A stretch of DNA of 45,534 nucleotides from Pseudomonadota bacterium. GTDB taxonomy: Bacteria; Pseudomonadota; Gammaproteobacteria; Burkholderiales; REEB80. The notes under the pieces were generated by a model that worked only from the letters and a program-made list of their open reading frames with translations, did no database searches and had not been told where the DNA came from. The DNA is taken from contig JAGWIG010000016.1 in assembly GCA_028873515.1 (NCBI GenBank), forward strand, positions 1 to 45,534. Reading direction: 5' to 3'. Made by a program: the position numbers and the translations under genes. Within the stretch, counting starts at the first letter, position 1; each line of letters starts with the position of its first letter. This document shows, in pieces, positions 19,010-27,769 of this stretch.

Positions 19010-19921
19010 ATGATCATCGGATTTGCAGGTTTGGGTCGAATGGGGGCTAATATGGTCAGGAGACTGCGGCGGGCTAATGTTGATGTTGTTGCATGGAACC
19101 GTCATTTTGAAGTCACCCAGAATCTTGCAGCTGAAACAGGTGCAATCGCTAAAAAGGATCTTGAAAGTCTTGTTGCTGCATTGACTGAACCTCGAATAGT
19201 CTGGCTTATGTTACCTGCAGGTGAAGCGACGGAATCGGCCGTATCCAATTTTCAGCAACTCCTGTCTCCAGGGGACATACTGGTAAATGGGGCTAACGAA
19301 AATTTCCACGCTGATCTGGATTATGCAAGCCGACTTGCAACCAGGAATATAGATTTTATCGATGCTGGAGTTTCAGGAGGAATCTGGGGGCTAGAGAATG
19401 GTTACGCAATGATGCTTGGAGGAGACAAAGCCTCGATTTCCCGTCTTGAGCCCTTAATACGTATCCTTGCTCCTGGGCCTGATAAGGGTTGGGTTCATTG
19501 TGGACCAGTGGGATCGGGGCATTATGCAAAGATGGTGCATAATGGTATCGAATACGGCATGATGCAATCGATAGCAGAGGGGTTATCTCTGCTGAAGTCG
19601 AAGGAATCTTTTAATTATGATCTGGCTGCCATAACAGAATCCTGGAGGTATGGCAGTGTGATTCGTTCATGGCTGATGGATTTGACAGCGGAATTCCTTG
19701 CCTCAGATTCTGACCTGGCTGACATTGAACCTTTCGTTTCAGATTCAGGAGAAGGGCGCTGGACAGCCATTGAGGCTATTCAGCAGGGAGTGCCGACGCC
19801 TGTCATGAGTCTGGCGTTAATGATGCGATTTACTACCCAGGGCAATAATGATTATGCTGCGAGACTTCTGGCCATGATGCGCAAAGGATTCGGTGGTCAC
19901 GCAGTCAAAGAGGAATCCTGA
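19010..19921 (+). CDS. gnd: 6-phosphogluconate dehydrogenase, decarboxylating (short form)
   Basis: The enzyme oxidises and decarboxylates 6-phosphogluconate to ribulose 5-phosphate. The product is 303 residues, the short GntZ/YqeC-type form and not the 470-residue E. coli type. The nucleotide-binding motif GFAGLGRMGANM is at residues 4–15. GVSGGIWGLENGY and GSGHYAKMVHNGIEYG are the substrate and lysine motifs. A longer frame from 18950 was rejected: GGAGG at 18997–19001 sets ATG 19010, which starts directly with the Rossmann strand. The second strand ends in N30-R31, where NAD-preferring short forms usually have an Asp. It is three bases from zwf. Confidence 0.95.
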   Translation: MIIGFAGLGRMGANMVRRLRRANVDVVAWNRHFEVTQNLAAETGAIAKKDLESLVAALTEPRIVWLMLPAGEATESAVSNFQQLLSPGDILVNGANENFHADLDYASRLATRNIDFIDAGVSGGIWGLENGYAMMLGGDKASISRLEPLIRILAPGPDKGWVHCGPVGSGHYAKMVHNGIEYGMMQSIAEGLSLLKSKESFNYDLAAITESWRYGSVIRSWLMDLTAEFLASDSDLADIEPFVSDSGEGRWTAIEAIQQGVPTPVMSLALMMRFTTQGNNDYAARLLAMMRKGFGGHAVKEES

Positions 19922-19924
19922 AAT

Positions 19925-21412
19925 ATGGCAAAGGATCTGAACTTTCTTTCCCCATGTAGTTTTGTAATTTTTGGAGCAACGGGTAACCTGGCCACCATAA
20001 AACTTTTACCCGCACTCTATAATCTTGAGGTAGCTAATCGTTTGCCGACTGCCCTTCATTTTATTGCGATTGCCAGAAAGCAATGGAATCAGGGTGACTG
20101 GGTCACTCATGTTCATGATGTGCTCAAGGGTAAACTGGGTGACATTTTTTCCGAAGAGGTGTTTGAGCGTTTTGTAGCACGTTTTAGTTATATGGAAGGC
20201 GATCTTGATAAACGTCAGTGTTATACCAATCTTATTCAAGAGCTTGGTAAGCCACGAGAAGGGGCTTGTTCAAATATTATCTTCTACCTTGCCCTGAAAC
20301 CTGAGCAGTACATGCCAGTTGTACAGCACCTGGATGACGCTGGGCTTAATCGCCCTCAAGGCCTTCACAGGATCGTTGTAGAAAAACCATTTGGTACGGA
20401 TCTCGAATCTGCAAAAATACTGAATCAGCGATTGCACCAGTCTTTTGATGAGGAAAATATTTATCGCATTGATCATTATCTGGGTAAGGAAACGGTTCAG
20501 AACATGTTGGTTTTCAGGTTTGCCAATACACTTATTGAACCCGTCTGGAACCGTAATTATATTGATCATGTGCAGATAACCGTATCTGAAGACATTGGAA
20601 TTGGCAGTAGGGCGGATTACTATGATCAAGCCGGGGCTTTGCGGGACATGCTGCAGAACCATCTTATGCAGCTTTTGACTGTCGTGGCCATGGAGCCGCC
20701 CCCTTCTTTGGATGCAGATGCTGTAAGGGATGAAAAAGTAAAGGTTCTACGTTCAATCAGACCAGTCCCCCGTCGTGCCATTCAGGCAAGAGCAATCAGG
20801 GCGCAGTATGCGGAAGGAAGTATTGGGGGGGAGTCCGTCGCAGGTTATCAGGAGGAACCCGGGGTTGAGAAGAATTCTGCAACTGAGACTTTTGTTGCTG
20901 CCAAATTCTATATTGATAACTGGAGATGGAAAGGTGTGCCATTCTATATGCGCACCGGTAAGCGTCTGGCTAAATCCATGACGCTTATTGCAATTCGTTT
21001 TCATGACACTCCACAGCAGCTTTTTCGAGAAACCCCGTTGCAGATTATTACTCCAAACTGGATATTGCTTTCGATTCATCCGGTGGAAAGTATGCAGATG
21101 GAAATCCATGTCAAACAGCCTGGCCTGGCTATGGATACCAGGGTTACCAAGCTGGCAGCCTCTTATCGGATGGATAATGAGGCTCCACTTGATGCTTACG
21201 AGACATTACTCCTCGATGTCATCGAAGGAGACAGAACTTTGTTTATCCGCTTTGATGAAGTTGAAATGGCCTGGCAGGTGGTAGATCCGATTGTAAAACA
21301 ATGGTCACAAGACCAGATCTATATCCCGAGTTATCCTGCTGGAAGCTGGGGCCCAGAAGAGGCAAACAGATTGTTTGATGATGATGACCAGTTCTGGCGA
21401 AATGAACTCTAA
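19925..21412 (+). CDS. zwf: Glucose-6-phosphate 1-dehydrogenase
   Basis: Zwf makes 6-phosphoglucono-lactone and a reduced nicotinamide cofactor from glucose 6-phosphate. The 495-residue product has the N-terminal nucleotide motif GATGNLA, a VEKPFGTD segment and the active-site motif RIDHYLGKE. It starts three bases after the gnd stop with GAGGAA upstream and overlaps pgl by 11 bases, so gnd–zwf–pgl is one operon for the whole oxidative pentose phosphate branch. Confidence 0.97.
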   Translation: MAKDLNFLSPCSFVIFGATGNLATIKLLPALYNLEVANRLPTALHFIAIARKQWNQGDWVTHVHDVLKGKLGDIFSEEVFERFVARFSYMEGDLDKRQCYTNLIQELGKPREGACSNIIFYLALKPEQYMPVVQHLDDAGLNRPQGLHRIVVEKPFGTDLESAKILNQRLHQSFDEENIYRIDHYLGKETVQNMLVFRFANTLIEPVWNRNYIDHVQITVSEDIGIGSRADYYDQAGALRDMLQNHLMQLLTVVAMEPPPSLDADAVRDEKVKVLRSIRPVPRRAIQARAIRAQYAEGSIGGESVAGYQEEPGVEKNSATETFVAAKFYIDNWRWKGVPFYMRTGKRLAKSMTLIAIRFHDTPQQLFRETPLQIITPNWILLSIHPVESMQMEIHVKQPGLAMDTRVTKLAASYRMDNEAPLDAYETLLLDVIEGDRTLFIRFDEVEMAWQVVDPIVKQWSQDQIYIPSYPAGSWGPEEANRLFDDDDQFWRNEL

Positions 21413-22106
21413 TTCTCAGATTAGAAGGTTACATATCTATTCTTCTGCAGAAGCGATGATGCAGCGCTTATGCCAGGCGATAAGACGTATCGCTAAAGAA
21501 GCCATTACCTCGCGAGGAGGCTTTCATATGGTTCTGAGTGGAGGCAGCACGCCTCGGGAACTTTATGCTTTATTAACAGATATTGAGGCGGATTGGGGAA
21601 ATTGGCACATATGGTTTGGCGATGAACGCTGTCTGTTACCAGAGGATCCTGAACGAAACAGTTATATGGCTGCGAAGATATGGCTGGATAAGGTGGCTAT
21701 CCCGGATCTTAATCGTCATATCATTCCTGCTGAAATGGGCTTACGGGGAGCCAAGATTTATGCGCGGTTATTATCGGGCATGCGTCAGTTTGATTTGACT
21801 CTTTTAGGATTGGGAGAAGATGGACATACTGCAAGCCTGTTTCCGGGACATGTATGGGAACAATCCAATGCTGATAATCCAGTTCTATTTGTTGAGAGTG
21901 CCCCTAAACCTCCCTCACAGCGTATTACTCTGAGTGCCCGGCGTCTGTCGGAATCGAGACAGGTGATATTTCTTGTTTCAGGTTTGGCAAAAAGAAAGGC
22001 TCTGGCATCCTGGCTTGCGGGTGAACATTTGCCTGCTTCAGCCATTATTCCTGTCAGCGGGGTGGATATTGCTGTAAGCATGGACGCATGGCATACAGGC
22101 GCCTAG
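21402..22106 (+). CDS. pgl: 6-phosphogluconolactonase
   Basis: Pgl hydrolyses the lactone made by Zwf to 6-phosphogluconate. The product has the SGGSTPRELY motif near the start, WFGDERCLLPEDPERN and GLGEDGHTASLFPG, all signatures of the DevB/NagB-like family. A longer frame from 21375 begins with four methionines inside zwf; ATG 21402, 11 bases before the zwf end, gives 234 residues and a normal N-terminus, so I prefer it. It is translationally coupled to zwf. Confidence 0.95.
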   Translation: MNSNSQIRRLHIYSSAEAMMQRLCQAIRRIAKEAITSRGGFHMVLSGGSTPRELYALLTDIEADWGNWHIWFGDERCLLPEDPERNSYMAAKIWLDKVAIPDLNRHIIPAEMGLRGAKIYARLLSGMRQFDLTLLGLGEDGHTASLFPGHVWEQSNADNPVLFVESAPKPPSQRITLSARRLSESRQVIFLVSGLAKRKALASWLAGEHLPASAIIPVSGVDIAVSMDAWHTGA

Positions 22107-22147
22107 AATAGGGTTGCTGAACTGCATTAAAACAACAGGAGAATAAA

Positions 22148-22486
22148 ATGCGTCGCAGCGCTTTGGCATGTATGATGATTTCTTTTATTCTATGTGGTTG
22201 CGCTACGATGGCTAGCCCGGATCATCTGGCATCCGGATCTAATGCAGGGGTTATTGTGGGGATTACCCGTACCGTTGAGGGGAGTAATCTGAGTTATGGC
22301 ACGGTAAGTGGCTTGCCAGGGATAAGTTGGTCGCCTTCACATTCCTCTTCACAAAATGGTACTATTTATACGATAACAGTCAGGTTGGCAAATGGCTCAA
22401 CTACCACAGTCATTATGGATAGTCCAGGTGATTATAAGGTCGGAGATCGGGTTATTCTTGAGGATAATGGTATCCGGCGACCTTAA
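22148..22486 (+). CDS. Small predicted lipoprotein
   Basis: I do not recognise a family with certainty. The 112-residue product starts MRRSALACMM and has a hydrophobic stretch that ends in LCGC, so C18 could be lipidated (the lipobox is acceptable but not ideal, with Cys at -2). The mature part is rich in Gly, Ser and Thr. Its C-terminal half (TVRLANGSTTTVIMDSPGD...KVGDRV) recalls the short beta domain of SlyB-like outer membrane lipoproteins. AGGAG lies just before the start at 22137–22141. It follows pgl by 41 bases and overlaps the end of convergent pgi by four. Confidence 0.75.
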   Translation: MRRSALACMMISFILCGCATMASPDHLASGSNAGVIVGITRTVEGSNLSYGTVSGLPGISWSPSHSSSQNGTIYTITVRLANGSTTTVIMDSPGDYKVGDRVILEDNGIRRP

Positions 22487-24120
22487 TTTCGCAGCTTTAA
22501 ATAGCGCGAAATAAGGCTGGAAGTTGAAGGGTCATGGTTTTTTGTATTTTGGCTACTGATGTCAGAGAGGATTTGTCCAGCAAGCTTTTTGCCCAGTTCT
22601 ACTCCCCATTGGTCAAATGAATTGATTCCCCAGATGATGCCCTGTACAAATACTTTATGCTCGTAAGTCGCAATGAGCTCTCCCAGGATTTCGGGGGTTA
22701 GCTCAGGAAGAAAGAGTGTATTGGTTGGATGATTGCCCGGGAAAGTGCGATGAGGTGCAAGACGTTCTGCTTCTTTTGGATCCAGACCTTCCTTTAGCAT
22801 CAAGGTTTGTGCTTCTTGAAGGGTTCGGCCACGCATGAGTGCTTCGGTTTGAGCGATTCCATTGGCGACCAGCATATCCTGATGTTTTTCTAGCGTATGG
22901 GGGGCGCGTGCAACCAGGATAAAATCTGCGGGGGTAAAGCGGGTTCCTTGATGTATCAACTGGTAGAAAGCATGCTGACCATTGGTGCCAGCTTGCCCCC
23001 ATATTATTGGACAGGTGTTGTAGTTGACATATTCCCCTGTCTGTTTTGTACGTTTCCCGTTTGATTCCATTTCCAGTTGTTGCAGATATGCGGGTAGGTG
23101 TGAAAGGTGTTCTGAGTAGGGCAGTACGGCAATGTTCTCTGCTCCGAGAAAATTGCAGTTCCAGATGCCGACAAGAGCCAGAATGACGGGTAAATTGGAT
23201 TCAAGCGAAGCAGTACGAAAGTGTACATCCAGGTTATGCGCACCTTTAAGCATTGCACGGAAATTTGACATTCCAACAGCAAGCGCTATCGATAGCCCGA
23301 TGGCTGACCAGAGTGAATAACGCCCTCCTACCCAATCCCAGAATTCGAACATGTTATCCGTATTTATGCCGAAAGCTGAAACTGCCTCAGCGTTGGTTGA
23401 GACGGCTACAAAATGCTGGGCGATATTTTTTTTGTTTCCGGTTTTGAGAAACCAGTCGCGTGCGCTATGGGCATTGGCAAGCGTTTCCTGAGTTGTAAAT
23501 GTTTTTGAGGCAATGATGAAGAGTGTTTTGCTTGGATCAAGATTTGACAGGATATCAAGGAGTTGGCAAGCATCAACATTTGAAACAAAGTGAGAACGGA
23601 TCTTGGTTGAATGATATGGCTTCAAAGCCTCGACTGCCATGACTGGACCAAGATCTGAACCTCCTATCCCAATATTTACGATATCAGTAATTCTTTCTCC
23701 CGTGAATCCGGTCCAATGGCCGGTTTCAATGGAATTTACAAAATGTTCCATCTTATGCAATACATGATGAACATCATCTATAATATTATGACCCTCAGCT
23801 TGTATAGTCTCATTCGATGGAGCACGTAGTGCTATGTGAAGAGCGGGTCGGTTTTCGGTGAAGTTGATTTTTTGACCTGTAAACATGGCGGAAATGTTTT
23901 GGGGTACCTGACATGTTCTGGCAAGGTTGACCAACTCAGCCATAATTGCGGAATCCAGCAGATTCTTGGAATAATCGAGAAATATATTTCCTGCTTCAAG
24001 GCAAAGGTATTTTATCCGACCCGGATCTTCATCAAACATGTTGCAAATTGAGTTCCCACGGACTCTTTCATGATGGGATTCAAGTTTTTTCCATTCCGGT
24101 AGTTGGGTCAAGTCATTCAT
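22483..24120 (-). CDS. pgi: Glucose-6-phosphate isomerase
   Basis: Pgi interconverts glucose 6-phosphate and fructose 6-phosphate, joining glycolysis to the pentose phosphate and glycogen branches in this block. The 545-residue product has NIGIGGSDLGPVM, the signature DWVGGRYSLWSAIG and the C-terminal INSFDQWGVELGKKL. The conserved GxxGTNGQH segment reads GQAGTNGQHAFYQ, whereas E. coli and animal enzymes, as I recall, have GEPGTNGQH. The start lies nine bases after the glgB stop with AAGGAAA ahead, so glgB–pgi is an operon on the minus strand. Confidence 0.96.
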   Translation of the reverse strand: MNDLTQLPEWKKLESHHERVRGNSICNMFDEDPGRIKYLCLEAGNIFLDYSKNLLDSAIMAELVNLARTCQVPQNISAMFTGQKINFTENRPALHIALRAPSNETIQAEGHNIIDDVHHVLHKMEHFVNSIETGHWTGFTGERITDIVNIGIGGSDLGPVMAVEALKPYHSTKIRSHFVSNVDACQLLDILSNLDPSKTLFIIASKTFTTQETLANAHSARDWFLKTGNKKNIAQHFVAVSTNAEAVSAFGINTDNMFEFWDWVGGRYSLWSAIGLSIALAVGMSNFRAMLKGAHNLDVHFRTASLESNLPVILALVGIWNCNFLGAENIAVLPYSEHLSHLPAYLQQLEMESNGKRTKQTGEYVNYNTCPIIWGQAGTNGQHAFYQLIHQGTRFTPADFILVARAPHTLEKHQDMLVANGIAQTEALMRGRTLQEAQTLMLKEGLDPKEAERLAPHRTFPGNHPTNTLFLPELTPEILGELIATYEHKVFVQGIIWGINSFDQWGVELGKKLAGQILSDISSQNTKNHDPSTSSLISRYLKLRN

Positions 24121-24129
24121 GGCATTTCC

Positions 24130-26286
24130 TTAAGCTTTCTGGAGTTTAAGTACCATACCGGCAAGCGGTGGCAGGGTGAGTGTGATGCATGCGGTAAATC
24201 CCATCGAATTTTTGTCCAGTGCATGAGTGATTTCCTCTGGACCTGCATTGCTACCCCCATAATAAACCGAATCACTGTTGAAAATGGTTTGCCATGGCCC
24301 AGAACCAGGTACTCCAAGTTCATAGTTGTAGCGAACGACTGGAGTAAAATTCATGATGATAAGCAAAGAATTGCCACTATCATCATATCGTAGCCAACTC
24401 AGGATGGACTGGTCAGTATCATGGCAGTTAATCCATGAAAACCCTTTTTGTTCAAAATCATGGAAATAAAGAGCGGGCTCTCGTGAATAGAGGCGATTGA
24501 GATCGCGTACCATGAGCTTTATGCCATGATGTGGGGAAAGTTTTAAAGTATTCCAGTCAAGAGAGCCGGTTGCACGCCATTCATCTTTCTGCCCGAATTC
24601 ATTACCCATGAAACTCAGTTTTTTTCCCGGGAAAGTCATCATGAATACAAATAGCAAGCGGAGGTTGGCAAACTGTTGCCATTCATCGCCAGGCATTTTG
24701 CTCAGAAGCGAACCTTTCCCATGAACGACTTCATCATGTGATAAGGGTAAAACGAAATTTTCCGTGTAGGCATAAAGTTGACTGAAAGTCAGTTTTTCAT
24801 GGTGATAGCGTCGGAAAATGGGATCTTCATGCATATAGGAAAGAGTGTCATTCATCCAGCCCATATTCCATTTCATTGAAAATCCAAGTCCTCCGGTATA
24901 AACGGGGCGAGATACACCGGGCCAGGCAGTCGACTCTTCGGCTATGGTAAAGGTGCCGGGAAAATCAGCATGGACCATGCTATTGAATTCTCTAATGAAA
25001 TCTATAGCCTCTAGGTTTTCTCGCCCACCATGGCGGTTAGGAAGCCATTGATTTTCCTTGCGTGAATAATCAAGGTAAAGCATTGATGCCACAGCATCAA
25101 CACGTAAACCATCAAAATGAAATTCTTTCAGCCAGTATTTTGCACTGCTTAACAGAAAGCTTCTGACTTCGTTACGACCATAGTTAAAAATGAGTGTCCC
25201 CCAGTCTGGGTGGAATCCAAGCCTGGGATCGTCATGTTCATAAAGTGCAGTGCCATCAAAATGGGATAGGGCAAAGTCGTCAGCAGGAAAGTGCGCCGGA
25301 ACCCAATCAAGCAGAACCCCGATGCCGGCATGATGGCAGGCATTGATAAAATGCCTGAGATCATCTGGGGTACCAAATCTTGAGGTTGGGGCAAAATAGC
25401 CAGTGCTTTGATAGCCCCATGATTCATCAAGAGGATGTTCGGTAATAGGCATAAGTTCTAGATGGGTGTAACCCATATCACAAAGATAGGGTATAAGGTT
25501 ATTTTCAAGTTCTTTCCAGCCAAGATAGCGGTCATTTTTACGTTGCCAGGAACCAGCATGCACTTCATAGATGTTCATGGGTTCATGGAGCCAGTCCCGT
25601 TTTGTACGGGCATCCATCCAGGCAGAATCAGAAAAATTGAAAGCTGGGGCTGGAATGATCTGGCCCGCAGTACCAGGTCGATGCTCAAAGGCCCTTGCGT
25701 AAGGATCGCTCTTGATATGTCGATGCCCATTTCGATCGATGATGGCGTATTTGTATAGACCGTTCTGTATGTTAGGTAAAAAGAGTGACCAAACTCCGCT
25801 GCTTCCTATGGTACGCATCGGATGGCGAGTTTCATGCCAGCCGTTGAAATCACCCATGATACTGATCCCTGCGGCATTGGGTGCCCAGACTGCAAACTGG
25901 GTTCCCTTTATTCCGGAATACTCCTTAGGGTTTGCCCCCAGCATGTGCCATCCTTCTGTAAGCTTTCCCTCATTAAACAGGTAAAGCTCGTCAGGTTGGA
26001 TGTAAGGCTCAAATTGATAGGGATCGATATATGCCTTGCCGTCCAGTAATATTTGGTATGGGCAAACAGGTGGTTTTTCTAGTAATGCAACAAAGAGCCC
26101 AGATTCTGAATCCGGTATAAGGTGTTGTTCGTTAATAACAATTTCCTTAGTTCCCGGTGCATAGACAATTAGTCGCCAGAATTTACCTGATTGATGTATG
26201 CCCAACAGACGGAAAGGGTCGCCATGACGGCCATTTACGAGTGCTTTTATTTCCGTGTTGACTTTGCTGTCAAGGTCGTGTTTCAT
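24130..26286 (-). CDS. glgB: 1,4-alpha-glucan branching enzyme
   Basis: GlgB forms the alpha-1,6 branches of glycogen. The 718-residue product has an N-terminal carbohydrate-binding module pair (about residues 20–230) followed by a GH13 barrel. The catalytic nucleophile is D397 in FDGLRVDAVASM, the acid is E450 in TIAEES, and LPLSHDEVVHGKGS holds the transition-state Asp. It is divergent from glgC with a 101-base shared upstream region and is followed closely by pgi. Confidence 0.97.
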   Translation of the reverse strand: MKHDLDSKVNTEIKALVNGRHGDPFRLLGIHQSGKFWRLIVYAPGTKEIVINEQHLIPDSESGLFVALLEKPPVCPYQILLDGKAYIDPYQFEPYIQPDELYLFNEGKLTEGWHMLGANPKEYSGIKGTQFAVWAPNAAGISIMGDFNGWHETRHPMRTIGSSGVWSLFLPNIQNGLYKYAIIDRNGHRHIKSDPYARAFEHRPGTAGQIIPAPAFNFSDSAWMDARTKRDWLHEPMNIYEVHAGSWQRKNDRYLGWKELENNLIPYLCDMGYTHLELMPITEHPLDESWGYQSTGYFAPTSRFGTPDDLRHFINACHHAGIGVLLDWVPAHFPADDFALSHFDGTALYEHDDPRLGFHPDWGTLIFNYGRNEVRSFLLSSAKYWLKEFHFDGLRVDAVASMLYLDYSRKENQWLPNRHGGRENLEAIDFIREFNSMVHADFPGTFTIAEESTAWPGVSRPVYTGGLGFSMKWNMGWMNDTLSYMHEDPIFRRYHHEKLTFSQLYAYTENFVLPLSHDEVVHGKGSLLSKMPGDEWQQFANLRLLFVFMMTFPGKKLSFMGNEFGQKDEWRATGSLDWNTLKLSPHHGIKLMVRDLNRLYSREPALYFHDFEQKGFSWINCHDTDQSILSWLRYDDSGNSLLIIMNFTPVVRYNYELGVPGSGPWQTIFNSDSVYYGGSNAGPEEITHALDKNSMGFTACITLTLPPLAGMVLKLQKA

Positions 26287-26307
26287 GGGTTTACCTGTCT
26301 AATCTCT

Positions 26308-26337
26308 TTGCCATTTAAACACATCGTCAGGTTAAAT
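26308..26337 (+). promoter_or_regulatory. Possible sigma-70 promoter of glgC
   Basis: TTGCCA at 26308–26313 and TTAAAT at 26332–26337, separated by 18 bases, lie in the divergent glgB/glgC gap. Start would be near 26344, leaving a leader of about 40 bases with AGGAG ahead of the TTG codon. Confidence 0.35.
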
Positions 26338-26387
26338 AGGAAATATCCTTCCTGATCTGAACAGGCGGCCCTGAAGAGGAGAGTGCT

Positions 26388-27662
26388 TTGCGAACGTCTT
26401 CACCTCGTTTTATCAGTCTTTTGACGAAAGGAACCTTGGCACTTATCCTGGCTGGAGGGCGGGGTACTCGGCTCAAGGGTTTGACTGATTGGCGTGCAAA
26501 ACCTGCAGTACCTTTTGGGGGTAAATTGCGAATTATTGATTTTCCCCTTTCAAATTGTCTTAATTCGGGTATCCGCCGTATAAGCGTACTGACTCAATAT
26601 AAGGCACATAGTCTGATTCAGCATTTGCAGCGAGGTTGGGGTTTCATGCGCGGTGAATTTAATGAATTCGTCGATATTCTACCTGCCCAGCAAAGGATTG
26701 AAGAGGCATGGTATCAGGGAACAGCTGATGCAGTTTATCAGAATCTTGATATTATTCGCCATGTTGAACCTGAACTGGTACTGGTTCTTGCCGGAGATCA
26801 CATTTACAAGATGGACTATGGGGAAATGCTTGCGGAACATGCTGCTTGTGGTGCCGACATGTCGATCGCATGCCTCGACGTTCCCATTGAACAGGCAGGG
26901 GCATTTGGTGTGATGCAGGTTGATGCAAGTCAGCGCATTATAGGTTTTGAGGAAAAACCCGCTTTCCCTGTCCCTTCGCCTGGTAAGCCAAATTATGCGC
27001 TTGCGAGCATGGGAGTGTATGTTTTCAATGCAACATTTTTATATGAACAGTTATTGCGTGATGCTGATGATTCACGTTCTAGCCATGATTTTGGTAAGGA
27101 TATCATCCCCCATGTAATCCGTCATTATCGTGTATTTGCCCACCGTTTTGCCGATAGCCATGTCGGCTCACCGGGGTCCAAGCCTTACTGGAGAGATGTC
27201 GGTACGGTTGACGCCTATTGGGAAGCGAATATTGATCTTACCCGTGTAGAACCAGATTTGAACCTTTATGATGAGGAGTGGCCAATCTGGACATACCAGT
27301 CACAGCTCCCCCCTGCCAAGTTTGTCTTTGATGATGATGGGAGGCGTGGGATGGCTGTGGATTCAATTGTTTCAGGTGGCTGTATCGTATCTGGAACACG
27401 GGTTTGCCGTTCGATTCTCTTTACCAATGTTCATGCACATAGTTATGCTGAAATAACGGATTCGGTTATTCTTCCTGATGTGAGTATTGGTCGTTATGTC
27501 AGACTTAACAAGGCCATAGTTGACAAAGGTTGTGTGCTGCCTGAGGGTCTAGAGGTAGGATTTGATCCTGAAGTGGATGCAAGACGATTTTATTTAACTG
27601 AATCTGGTATCGCCCTGATTACGCCGCAGATGCTTGGGCAGGATACCCATTTTTTTCGCTAA
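26388..27662 (+). CDS. glgC: Glucose-1-phosphate adenylyltransferase
   Basis: GlgC makes ADP-glucose from glucose 1-phosphate and ATP, the controlled step of glycogen synthesis. The 424-residue product has [49 protein letters not shown] and [12 protein letters not shown], the standard nucleotide, sugar and activator motifs. A left-handed beta-helix C-terminus ([16 protein letters not shown]...) completes it. The start codon is TTG, with AGGAG eight bases upstream; no closer ATG fits. A hairpin with a T run follows the gene. Confidence 0.97.
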   Translation: MRTSSPRFISLLTKGTLALILAGGRGTRLKGLTDWRAKPAVPFGGKLRIIDFPLSNCLNSGIRRISVLTQYKAHSLIQHLQRGWGFMRGEFNEFVDILPAQQRIEEAWYQGTADAVYQNLDIIRHVEPELVLVLAGDHIYKMDYGEMLAEHAACGADMSIACLDVPIEQAGAFGVMQVDASQRIIGFEEKPAFPVPSPGKPNYALASMGVYVFNATFLYEQLLRDADDSRSSHDFGKDIIPHVIRHYRVFAHRFADSHVGSPGSKPYWRDVGTVDAYWEANIDLTRVEPDLNLYDEEWPIWTYQSQLPPAKFVFDDDGRRGMAVDSIVSGGCIVSGTRVCRSILFTNVHAHSYAEITDSVILPDVSIGRYVRLNKAIVDKGCVLPEGLEVGFDPEVDARRFYLTESGIALITPQMLGQDTHFFR

Positions 27663-27685
27663 TTCATGACGTGGTAGAGAGAAAT

Positions 27686-27712
27686 AAGTCTTCAGCAAGA
27701 CTTGAAGTTTTT
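27686..27712 (+). terminator. Possible intrinsic terminator after glgC
   Basis: AAGTCTT (27686–27692) and AAGACTT (27697–27703) form a 7-base stem with loop CAGC. Four bases later comes a TTTTT run (27708–27712). The stem is AT-rich and the T run a little distant, so strength is doubtful. Confidence 0.45.
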
Positions 27713-27769
27713 GAACCGACTTTGTTAAACGTCAATTGCAACGGCATGAGGATACAATAGAATCCTGAT

